A stretch of DNA of 7,567 nt, taken from the NCBI GenBank assembly GCA_030039695.1, contig JASHVB010000611.1, forward strand, positions 1 to 7,567, given 5' to 3'. Below, piece by piece: positions 1-5,672 of this stretch. The notes beneath the pieces were generated by a model. That model saw nothing but the letters and a program-made list of their open reading frames with translations, was not told the DNA's origin and made no database searches. The position numbers were made by a program, and so were the translations under genes. The DNA comes from Acetobacteraceae bacterium (GTDB lineage: Bacteria; Pseudomonadota; Alphaproteobacteria; Acetobacterales; Acetobacteraceae). Position 1 is the first letter of the stretch; each line of letters opens with the position of its first letter.

Positions 1-1
1 G

Positions 2-1351
2 CGCCGCACCACCAGCTTTCGCCTGGCGGTACTTTTCTTGCTGCTGTTCGGCACGGCGGCAACGCTGCTGTGCGGGTTCCTCTACGTGCAGACGCGGAAC
101 TACCTGGCCCGGCGCGCGGACGAAGCGCTGATGATGGAGTTGACGGCGTTCGACGGCATGGATGAGGCCGAACTGCGCCGCTTGGTTGCCGCGCAGGTGG
201 CCATGGATCCGTATTGGCAGCGGCCCCACACTCTGTTTGGCTTGGGCGGCGAATATCTGGCCGGTAGCCATATTGGCCCACCGCAAATCCAAATTCTGGC
301 CGAACCGGCGAATCGGCCTTTCGCCTTCACGCTGCGGCGCGATGGCCGAACCGTGCCTTACCGCGGCGCGGCACGCAATTTTCCTGGTGGGCAGCGGCTG
401 CTGGTTGCGCTGGACATGACGAACGCCCGGGTCTTCCGCAGATTGCTCCTGCAATCATGCCTCTGGGGAGGCGTGGCGACCGTCGTCCTTGGCCTGGTCG
501 GGGCGGCTGCGGCCGGTGCCAGCGCGGTTCGCCACATCGACGGAATCACAATGGCTGTTCGGCGCATCATCAGCGGCGATCTGTCCGAGCGCCTGCCGAC
601 ACGTGATGGTTACAGTGACCTCGACCGGCTGGCATATGAGATCAACTTCATGCTGGGCGAGATAGAGCGCCTGATGCTGGAAGTGAAAAGCGTCTGCGAC
701 AATATAGCGCACGACATGCGCACCCCATTGACGCGGCTGCTCGCCGGGCTGGAGCGTGTGCGTCGCCGTGCCGGGTCGATGGACGATTACGCCGCAGCAG
801 TCGATGAAGCTACGCAGGAAATCCGCGGACTGCTGAAGACATTCGCAGCAATGCTGCGCATTGCCGAGGCGGAAAGCGGCGCTCGGCGTGCGGGCTTTGC
901 TGCGATCGACCTGACGCAGGTCAGCGCCGATGTCGTGGAATTCCATGAGCCGATGGCCGAGCAAAAGGAAGTGGCACTACGGATGACAGGTGGTCCCAGC
1001 GTACCAATGCAGGGAGATCGCAACCTGCTGTTCGAGGCGCTCAGCAACCTGGTGGATAATGCTTTAAAGTTTACGCCACCCGGCGGACGAGTCGACGTGC
1101 GAGTCTTTGCCGAAGACTGGATCCAGGGAATCGAAGTTTCAGACACCGGTCCGGGAATCCCGGCCGATCAGCGCGAAGCTGTCCTGCGCCGCTTCTATCG
1201 GGCAGAGCAAAGCCGCAATGCGCCGGGGAGCGGGCTTGGCCTGGCGCTCGTTGCGGCTGTCGCCGGGTTACACGAAATGACGGTCCGCATCGGCGATGCG
1301 AATCCTGGTTGCCGGATTGCGTTGGTCGGCCCACGACATCAGAGAGATTAA
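2..1351 (+). CDS. Sensor histidine kinase, 5'-truncated by window edge
   Basis: Membrane-bound sensor kinase of a two-component system: it autophosphorylates a histidine and passes the phosphate to a response regulator, which is not in this window. The frame is open from base 2 (reading RRTTSFRLAVLF), so the true start is upstream and the TTG at 38 is not a convincing start. Order of parts: first membrane helix at about bases 17-90; a periplasmic loop of roughly 100 residues that matches no sensor domain I recognise; second helix at about 440-530; HAMP linker at about 530-680 ending in MLGEIERLM; H-box IAHDMRTPLTRLL with the phospho-accepting His at 710-712; N-box NLVDNALKF from 1046; G1 box DTGPGIP from 1142; F-box RRFYRAEQS; G2 box GSGLGLALV from 1226. 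All catalytic motifs are intact. Known of the family: such kinases usually follow an OmpR-type regulator gene. The signal sensed cannot be told from sequence. Confidence 0.95.
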   Translation, partial: RRTTSFRLAVLFLLLFGTAATLLCGFLYVQTRNYLARRADEALMMELTAFDGMDEAELRRLVAAQVAMDPYWQRPHTLFGLGGEYLAGSHIGPPQIQILAEPANRPFAFTLRRDGRTVPYRGAARNFPGGQRLLVALDMTNARVFRRLLLQSCLWGGVATVVLGLVGAAAAGASAVRHIDGITMAVRRIISGDLSERLPTRDGYSDLDRLAYEINFMLGEIERLMLEVKSVCDNIAHDMRTPLTRLLAGLERVRRRAGSMDDYAAAVDEATQEIRGLLKTFAAMLRIAEAESGARRAGFAAIDLTQVSADVVEFHEPMAEQKEVALRMTGGPSVPMQGDRNLLFEALSNLVDNALKFTPPGGRVDVRVFAEDWIQGIEVSDTGPGIPADQREAVLRRFYRAEQSRNAPGSGLGLALVAAVAGLHEMTVRIGDANPGCRIALVGPRHQRD

Positions 1352-1396
1352 AGCCGATTTTATTTGTGGGCGAAGCGCTCAGAGGGCAAGCGGCAT

Positions 1397-1402
1397 TATA
1401 AT
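1397..1402 (+). promoter_or_regulatory. Possible sigma-70 -10 box (TATAAT)
   Basis: A perfect TATAAT sits inside the palindrome CATTATAATG (1394-1403), 46 bases after the kinase stop. No good -35 hexamer lies 16-18 bases upstream, so the assignment rests on the -10 alone. If used, transcription would start near 1409 and run through the two mini-ORFs into the DUF417 gene. The palindrome could equally be a regulator site or chance. Confidence 0.3.
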
Positions 1403-1420
1403 GATTTTCAAAGAGACCCA

Positions 1421-1480
1421 ATGACCGAGCACCCGAGCGCGCGGCGCCGGGAACAACTGAACAGGAGAGACATACGATGA
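1421..1480 (+). CDS. Mini-ORF 1 (19 codons), possible leader peptide
   Basis: ATG at 1421 opens a 19-codon frame rich in arginine (it contains ARRREQLNRRD) that ends in TGA at 1478-1480. The stop overlaps the ATG of the next mini-ORF as ATGA, the arrangement used for translational coupling, and the ribosome-binding site of that next ORF (AGGAGAG, 1463-1469) lies inside this one. Its own ribosome-binding site is weak (AAAGAGA just upstream). The two neighbouring arginines near the N-terminus recall a Tat signal, but no hydrophobic stretch follows. It may be a leader peptide, the broken start of a lost gene, or chance. Confidence 0.25.
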   Translation: MTEHPSARRREQLNRRDIR

Positions 1481-1584
1481 ACCTCACACCGTCAGCGGCA
1501 CGCGGGCTGGCGCCGACGCTCTTTTCGCGTTTGAAACAGGGGGGGGGTGGTCGGTTCGCCAGTCGTGATGACACCGCTTCATAA
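1477..1584 (+). CDS. Mini-ORF 2 (35 codons) with a G9 tract, unknown
   Basis: ATG at 1477 follows a strong ribosome-binding site (AGGAGAG, 1463-1469, 7 bases before the start). The 35-residue product begins MNLTPSAARGLAPTLFSRLK and stops at 1582-1584. A run of nine G at 1539-1547 lies in the coding frame. With eight G the frame would instead stay open to a TAA at 1643-1645, giving about 55 residues and ending 23 bases before the DUF417 ATG. I recognise no family in either version. The strong start signal argues that something is or was translated here, perhaps coupled to DUF417. The G run may be a length-variable switch, a mutation that broke the gene, or a sequencing error. Confidence 0.4.
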   Translation: MNLTPSAARGLAPTLFSRLKQGGGGRFASRDDTAS

Positions 1585-1607
1585 CTCGCGCTTCTCTCAT
1601 AGCGAGT
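1584..1607. other. Small inverted repeat (ACTCGC / GCGAGT)
   Basis: Six-base arms at 1584-1589 and 1602-1607 are separated by a 12-base loop, in the leader before the DUF417 ribosome-binding site. There is no T-run after it, so it is not a rho-independent terminator. It might be a weak RNA hairpin or a regulator site; it is short enough to be chance. Confidence 0.2.
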
Positions 1608-1668
1608 GCTGGTTCGAACGCTCGCCGCGCTTTGTCCAGTGGTAAGACAGGTAACGGAGAAGAACATC

Positions 1669-2319
1669 ATGATCAGTGAGTTTCATGTTTCCGAAAGAGG
1701 CCAAGGGCTGTACTGGCCACTCGGTATTCTACGATGGGTGATGGTTCTGATCTTTATATCGTTTGGCATACAGAAGTTCACAGCCCAGTCTGCACATGGC
1801 ATTGCATTATACATTTCCAACAGTCCGTTCATTTGGTGGCTGTCTGTGTTCGGGATCAGAGGCGAGGCCGATCTACTCGGTGTTATAGAGTTGACAACGG
1901 CCGCACTTCTCACTGCCGGTGCGTTTGTGCCAATTTTATCGGCGGTCGGGTCATTGATGGGAATCGGCACATTCGCGATCACGTGGTCGTTTTTCTTTTC
2001 GACGCCCGGTGCTGTCAAATGGAGCATATCCGCAGACCCAATAGCGTGGAATCTAACCGGGGAATTCTTGTACAAAGACATCGTCTTACTTTGTGTCTGT
2101 ATCGTCTTGTTTGTCGCCTCACTGCCAAGCAACGTCGTTCCACTTCGGTCAATTCGGGATACAGCCGGGCATTGCACAATCGGCCATCGCCAGGATCTGG
2201 CTCAACCTCGGGCCGCACTGGTCGGCCAACCGCAGTACCGGTCCGAACCGGCGCTTTTCTCCATCGAAGAGCGGCAACATGACAACCAGCACGATGCTAA
2301 CTTGCAGGGGCGGTCATAG
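1669..2319 (+). CDS. DUF417 family inner-membrane protein (YkgB/RclC-like)
   Basis: Small multi-pass inner-membrane protein of the DUF417 family, which includes E. coli YkgB (RclC), a member of the reactive-chlorine-resistance operon; the biochemical role is unsettled. The start chosen is ATG 1669 with GGAGAAG at 1656-1662, six bases upstream; a GTG at 1606 is also in frame but has no such signal. Family-typical stretches: RWVMVLIFISFGIQKFT, SNSPFIWWLSVFGIRGEADL, IGVIELTTA-type (here GVIELTTAALLTAG), FAITWSFFFSTPGAVKW, and GEFLYKDIVLL near residue 131. Four hydrophobic helices are visible. Similarity appears to end near residue 160; the remaining ~55 residues are hydrophilic and Gln/Arg/His-rich, without family character, so the native 3' end may have been replaced at a junction near 2150. 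Base content is low (about 42-45 % GC in two 60-base samples) against about 65 % in the MFS gene, a sign of separate origin. Confidence 0.85.
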   Translation: MISEFHVSERGQGLYWPLGILRWVMVLIFISFGIQKFTAQSAHGIALYISNSPFIWWLSVFGIRGEADLLGVIELTTAALLTAGAFVPILSAVGSLMGIGTFAITWSFFFSTPGAVKWSISADPIAWNLTGEFLYKDIVLLCVCIVLFVASLPSNVVPLRSIRDTAGHCTIGHRQDLAQPRAALVGQPQYRSEPALFSIEERQHDNQHDANLQGRS

Positions 2320-2560
2320 TCGTGTGCATCAATGGCGGACGCCTTGGCGGTTCCATCATTCAACAGCTCCTTGAACCAATGCTGGACGATCGCATTTGCG
2401 TGATCGTAGGCAAGGTAGTCGCCGTATAAGTGTTGCTGTACACCTATTGCTATCGTGTTGAGGTGGTTGAGCAAGACGTGACATCGTGCTTGTAGTCCCA
2501 TTCGTGACCCGCGAAGTTGCCACCGTCGGTGGCGCCTCGAAGTCGCCAAACACTTCCCTC
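2300..2560 (-). pseudogene. Frameshifted remnant, possibly DUF4760-like
   Basis: Between DUF417 and the ISAs1 remnant the minus strand reads as protein-like sequence, but only if one frameshift is allowed near 2480. Reading leftward, one frame gives VWRLRGATDGGNFAGHEWDY (about 2550-2490), and the next frame continues LLNHLNTIAIGVQQHLYGDY and AIVQHWFKELLNDGTAKA (about 2475-2350). The pattern of an acidic helical segment followed by LNxxNxIAIGVxxxLY recalls DUF4760 proteins, whose function is unknown. I see no start codon with a ribosome-binding site, and the far end is undefined. The assignment to DUF4760 is a guess from pattern; that it is a remnant rather than a working gene is more likely than not. 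Confidence 0.3.
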
Positions 2561-2575
2561 GGGAACAACATCCGA

Positions 2576-2791
2576 TTCGACGTGGAGAACCAACTACGCT
2601 GGCGACGGGATGTGGTGATGAGCGAGGATCAAGACCACCGCCGCATGGGCAACACCCCGCATAATCTGGCGATGTTGCGCCGCATGGCGATCAACGTGGT
2701 GCAGAAGGATCCTGCCAAAGGCTCACTGCGTGGCAAACTCAAGCGGGCCGGCTGGGACGCCTACCTCACGCTTTTGCTAGCATCGTTCTGA
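2576..2791 (+). pseudogene. ISAs1-family transposase, C-terminal remnant
   Basis: The last ~71 codons of an ISAs1-type transposase. Recognisable segments are VENQLRWRRDVVMSEDQDH, the family's ENxLHWxLDVxMxED region that probably carries the last acidic residue of the catalytic triad, then MGNTPHNLAMLRRMAINVVQ and KGSLRGKLKRAGWDAYL, ending at TGA 2789-2791. Full members are about 370 residues, so roughly the first 300 codons are gone. The open frame extends leftward to 2486, but that part does not resemble the family. No terminal inverted repeat was identified on either side. It cannot encode an active transposase. The hepT end lies only 24 bases beyond it. Confidence 0.8.
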
Positions 2792-2814
2792 AATGCGATT
2801 GCCCTGGGCGGGCA

Positions 2815-3174
2815 CTACGACCCGTCCGCTTGCGCTGTCGCCAGCTCGCCGCGGCAGACCGCTTCCAGCACCGGGAGGTCGTCATGCGCCAGCTTCCACA
2901 TGACGGGAGCAGCGACGTCTTCGTAATCGTGGCGCAGCACGTTGCCGATTCCGGCGACCTTCGGTCACGGAATTTCCGGGTGCCGCGCTTTCAGGGCATC
3001 CAGCAGACGGCGACTGGCCTCGGAGATGATTTCCACGCCGCGTTCGATCAGCCAACGCTTGCGAATGTCGGCCGCAAAGGCTTCGAGCGTGACGCCCTGC
3101 ATCTCAACGCGGATCAGCGCGATGGCTTCGATGATGTCCGTCAGACGCGGTATCGGCGAACGTGCGGGCGTCAA
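2815..3174 (-). pseudogene. hepT: HepT-like HEPN toxin with in-frame stop
   Basis: HEPN/DUF86 toxin partner of a MntA nucleotidyltransferase antitoxin; in this family HepT is an RNase that MntA neutralises by AMPylation. The reading begins at TTG 3174, overlapping the mntA stop as TTGA, where an ATG would be expected. It reads PRLTDIIEAIALIRVEM, then RKRWLIERGVEIISEASRRL, then ALKARHPEIP and a TGA at 2965-2967. Directly after the stop the same frame continues KVAGIGNVLRHDYEDVAAPV and WKLAHDDLPVLEAV to a TAG at 2815-2817, for 119 codons in all, a normal length. Relatives have Trp (TGG) at the stop, so one base change explains it. The truncated product (69 residues) lacks the RNA-cleaving region. 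The HEPN motif here is GNVLRH rather than RNxxxH, so its activity would be doubtful even without the stop. Confidence 0.85.
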
Positions 3175-3463
3175 AATATCTGCAGCGCGTCGGCCTCGAT
3201 CTTGTGCCGCGGGATTTTGTGCAGGCTGTCGCGCGTCATGATGTCAGTCTTGCGGCCGAGGATCCGCGCGGCGGCTTCCTTCACGTCCATCAGCTCGTAT
3301 AGGCCAAGCTTGCCGCGCTCGTAGTCGAAAAACAGATCGACATCGGAGTCCGCCGCCGCCTCGTTGCGGGCCGTGGAGCCAAACAGAAACAGGTGCCGCA
3401 CGCCAAGCTGCTGCAGCTCGGCTTCGTGCGCCCGAGGCGGGCTATGGCGGCATCGCGATCCAT
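3171..3463 (-). pseudogene. mntA: MntA-like nucleotidyltransferase antitoxin, frameshifted
   Basis: Minimal nucleotidyltransferase that, in the MntA/HepT family, AMPylates and inactivates the HepT toxin. The natural start appears to be ATG at 3463-3461 (MDRDAAIARL). After about ten codons the frame is lost: reading +1 from there restores AHEAELQQLGVRHLFLFGST, so one base is missing near 3431-3439. The rest is intact: the catalytic GSTARNEAAADSDVDL motif (GSx10DxD type), then ELMDVKEAAARILGRKTDIM and a stop at 3171-3173 overlapping hepT. A GTG at 3401 could give a shorter product that keeps the active site but loses the first ~21 residues, including the N-terminal helix. With hepT also interrupted, the pair is best read as a decaying toxin-antitoxin module. 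Confidence 0.85.
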
Positions 3464-3470
3464 GGCTACC

Positions 3471-3479
3471 ATGATAGCA
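3471..3479 (-). promoter_or_regulatory. Extended -10 promoter for mntA, leaderless
   Basis: Reading leftward, TGCTATCAT is an extended -10 element (TGn plus a TATAAT-like hexamer at 3476-3471), and seven bases later comes the ATG of mntA at 3463. Transcription would start at or within a base or two of the A of ATG, so the mRNA would be leaderless; no ribosome-binding site is visible, which fits. The -35 position (about 3494-3499) has no good hexamer, as is usual for extended -10 promoters. Inferred from sequence only. Confidence 0.4.
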
Positions 3480-3528
3480 CAGCCCGCAACCCCCTGGCCT
3501 GCCCTTTTCCTGCGGCCATTCTGCCCCG

Positions 3529-3555
3529 AGCCGCCGGCGGTTGTAGCGGCTTTCT
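3529..3555 (+). terminator. Weak stem-loop followed by TTTCT
   Basis: AGCCGC at 3529-3534 pairs with GCGGCT at 3546-3551 and is followed by TTTCT; the inner sequence also holds the palindrome CCGCCGGCGG (3531-3540). It could act as a weak terminator on the plus strand, but no plus-strand gene lies before it. It sits in the ~150 bases between mntA and the ISKra4-like remnant, where I see no gene. It may be an end-structure of the lost insertion sequence. Confidence 0.15.
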
Positions 3556-3613
3556 GAGCGTGATCTGGGCCTGTCTCCGCGCGCATGGGGAGTGTCCGGA
3601 AAGTAGGGATCAC

Positions 3614-3793
3614 GCGCATCTGCTGCAACTTGTTCATTCGTCGGTTGACTAGGAAATTGGCGGTGCCTTCAGTGACTGGCGTTCCGACGTGCCGGCCAGC
3701 ACGATATCGCGCGGCATAATCGACAAGCCGTGCGCTCCGGCTTCGGAGATATTCATTGACCTCATGCCGCGCGTACCACACGGGACTTTTGTG
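3614..3793 (-). pseudogene. ISKra4-like transposase, C-terminal remnant
   Basis: About 60 codons of the C-terminal end of a transposase read leftward: VWYARHEVNEYLRSRSARLV, DYAARYRAGRHVGTP and TEGTANFLVNRRMNKLQQMR. This matches the RYRxGxxVxT...E(S/G)xxNxxxxRRMxKxQQMRW ending of ISKra4-type transposases. It breaks off exactly where the conserved QQMRW would continue (after Met-Arg at about 3614), and a stop (TAG, 3796-3794) bounds the other side. Bases 3583-3613, containing GTGTCCGGAAAGTAGGGAT on the plus strand, may be IS-terminal sequence, but I cannot prove a terminal repeat. The element is dead. It lies between mntA and the MFS gene, and the MFS promoter-like box is at its edge. The family name is moderately certain; that it is a transposase end is more so. 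Confidence 0.65.
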
Positions 3794-3800
3794 CTATATT
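3792..3800 (+). promoter_or_regulatory. Extended -10 promoter for the MFS gene
   Basis: TGCTATATT (TGn at 3792-3794, hexamer TATATT at 3795-3800) is a good extended -10. No -35 hexamer is evident near 3772-3777. Transcription would start near 3807, three bases before an in-frame ATG at 3810. The box lies at the edge of the ISKra4-like remnant, so the insertion or its deletion may have shaped the present promoter. Its core is the same TGTGCTAT as the box before mntA, pointing the other way. Confidence 0.4.
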
Positions 3801-3827
3801 GCCACCGAAATGCTCAGAGTCGGCGCT

Positions 3828-5540
3828 ATGCCGCGCGCCCCCATCACGGATCGGTCCCGACACCCCATGCTCCGCCTTCCCCCCGCACTGCTCCCCTTGC
3901 GCCATTCCCAATTTCGGAGCCTTTGGTTCGCCAGCGTCATCGCCTGGCTCGGCACCTGGCTGCAGAACACCGGCGCCGGCTGGCTGATGACCAGTCTCGC
4001 GCCACGCCCCTTGATGGTCGCCATGGTGCAGGCAGCCACGATCATGCCGGTCTTCCTGCTCGCTCTTCCTGGTGGCGCTCTCGCCGACATCGTCGACCGC
4101 CGCGTCTTCCTGCTCGGTGCGCAGATCTGGACCGTCCTCGCCGCCATCACGCTGGCCGCCCTGACGCTGGCGCACGCGATGAGTGCGCCGCTGCTACTGG
4201 CGCTGACCTTCGTGATCGGCATTGGCTCGGCGCTGACCGCTCCAGCCTGGAGCGCCATTGTCCCCGAACTCGTTCCTCGCGAGGACCTCGTTCAGGCGAT
4301 CGCACTCAACGGCATCGGCTTCAATCTGACCCGAGCGATAGGCCCCGCGTTGGCCGGCTTTCTGATCCTGCTCGGCGGGACTGGCTTTGCGTTCAGTCTC
4401 TACGCCGCGTCGATCCTGGCTGTTATCGCCGCGCTGGTGGTTTGGCACCGCAATCGCCGCTTCACTGGCTTGCCGCGTGAGCATCTCCTGTCGGCAATGC
4501 GCGCCGGTGTGCGCTTCGTTCGCAATACGCCGGCGATCCGCAACGCCATGTGGCGCACCATCGCCTATTCGCTGCCTTGTGCCGCGCCCTGGGCGCTTCT
4601 GCCGCTGATCGTGCGCCGGGACCTCGGCCTCGGCCCCGGTATGTACGGCTTCATCCTGGGCATGATGGGCGTCGGCGGAGTCACTTCGGGCATGCTGTTG
4701 CCCTTGGTGCGCGGCAAGCTAACGCGAGGCGGCGTGGTCATCGGCTGCACACTGTTTTCCTGTGCCGGCATCGCCCTGGTCGGCGTCGCGCACCACTGGT
4801 TGATGGCGGCCGGCGGGATGCTGTTATTCGGCGTCGGCTGGACCTCGGCCTACGCGACGATCCAGGCGGCGGCGCAGATCGTCTGCCCGCCCTGGGTGCG
4901 GGCACGCTCGCTCGCGATCTACCAGTTGGCACAGAACGGCGCGCTGACGCTTGGTTCATTTGCGTGGGGTGCGCTAGGCGGGCTCATCGGCCTGCGCGAG
5001 GCGCTGCTGATGGCAGCAGCGCTCGGCATGGTGCTCGCGATCGCAGTGCGCGAGTTCAGCATCGACGAGCAACGGGCGGTTCATGCTGCACCGGCCGTGG
5101 CCCCGATGTCGGTTCCGGAAGCACCTGCGCCAGAACTGGTGCGCATGCTGCGCCATGCCCGGGGCCAGGTCATGGAGACGATGCACTATCGTGTGCCGGT
5201 CGGGCAGCGCGCCGCATTCCTTGGCATCATCGGCCAAGTGCGTCATGTGCGCGGACGGTCTGGCGCGGTGTTCTGGCAGATCTATGAGGACGTGGCACAC
5301 CCCGACGATTGGCTGGAGGTCTGGTCGATGGAAAGCTGGACCGACCATCTGCGTGAAGCTGCCCGTCTATCCCCGGAAGACCGTACCCTGCTCGCACACG
5401 CGGCCACGTTCCAACGCAACCCGGACAACCTGCCGCCGGCGCGCTACATCGCGGTTGACCCGAACGTGTCAGCGCCCAAAGCAAAACGCCAACCAGCGAT
5501 CCCCACCGTACAAACCGCACCGGGATTCGGTGCCGGCTAG
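3828..5540 (+). CDS. MFS_3-type exporter with C-terminal ABM-like domain
   Basis: Major facilitator transporter of the EntS-like MFS_3 (transmembrane secretion effector) type, likely a proton-driven exporter of a small molecule; the substrate is unknown. ATG 3828 gives 570 residues; ATG 3810 and ATG 3867 are also in frame and none has a strong ribosome-binding site. The family's conserved N-terminus LRHSQFRSLWFASVIAWLGT begins near residue 26. It carries the loop 2-3 motif GGALADIVDRR and about 10-12 hydrophobic helices up to about base 5055 (MAAALGMVLAIAV). After a Pro/Ala linker, a soluble domain (about 5165-5460) reads METMHYRVPVGQRAAFL, RSGAVFWQIYEDVAHPDDWL and SWTDHLREAARLSPEDR, the dimeric alpha/beta-barrel (ABM-like) tail common in MFS_3 proteins. 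The last ~30 residues are Pro/Lys-rich. No frame damage is seen, and this is the best preserved complete gene in the window. An ABC-transporter gene fragment follows in the same frame after the stop. Confidence 0.93.
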   Translation: MPRAPITDRSRHPMLRLPPALLPLRHSQFRSLWFASVIAWLGTWLQNTGAGWLMTSLAPRPLMVAMVQAATIMPVFLLALPGGALADIVDRRVFLLGAQIWTVLAAITLAALTLAHAMSAPLLLALTFVIGIGSALTAPAWSAIVPELVPREDLVQAIALNGIGFNLTRAIGPALAGFLILLGGTGFAFSLYAASILAVIAALVVWHRNRRFTGLPREHLLSAMRAGVRFVRNTPAIRNAMWRTIAYSLPCAAPWALLPLIVRRDLGLGPGMYGFILGMMGVGGVTSGMLLPLVRGKLTRGGVVIGCTLFSCAGIALVGVAHHWLMAAGGMLLFGVGWTSAYATIQAAAQIVCPPWVRARSLAIYQLAQNGALTLGSFAWGALGGLIGLREALLMAAALGMVLAIAVREFSIDEQRAVHAAPAVAPMSVPEAPAPELVRMLRHARGQVMETMHYRVPVGQRAAFLGIIGQVRHVRGRSGAVFWQIYEDVAHPDDWLEVWSMESWTDHLREAARLSPEDRTLLAHAATFQRNPDNLPPARYIAVDPNVSAPKAKRQPAIPTVQTAPGFGAG

Positions 5541-5672
5541 TTGGCGTGGAGTGCCAGCGAGCCAGGTGACCCTAGTTTCGGGCCTGACGGACAAGGCGCA
5601 TCGCACGCGCAGCTTAATCCCCTTGCACACTCGTGCGAGACGCTATGGTTGTTGGTAAACCTGATCCAGCGT

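Noticed and set aside
1352..1400. Rho-independent terminator after the histidine kinase
   Set aside because: There is no stable GC-rich hairpin followed by a T-run; the T-rich bases at 1358-1365 directly after the stop are not preceded by an inverted repeat.
1071..1670. Minus-strand 199-codon frame over the kinase end and the leader
   Set aside because: It overlaps the kinase catalytic domain, has no ribosome-binding site or recognisable motif, and is Arg/Ser/Pro-rich.
2830..3324. Long plus-strand open frame across the toxin-antitoxin region
   Set aside because: It is the antisense of hepT/mntA, whose minus-strand readings contain clear family motifs; the plus-strand product resembles nothing.
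3290..3781. A single 163-codon minus-strand protein joining the transposase end to the mntA start
   Set aside because: It is a chance fusion: the first ~56 residues are transposase and the last part is the wrong frame of mntA after its natural ATG.
4550..5287. Second long plus-strand frame inside the MFS gene
   Set aside because: Its product is Arg/Gly/Ala/Pro-rich low-information sequence typical of a shadow frame in GC-rich DNA, while the overlapping MFS frame has transporter motifs.
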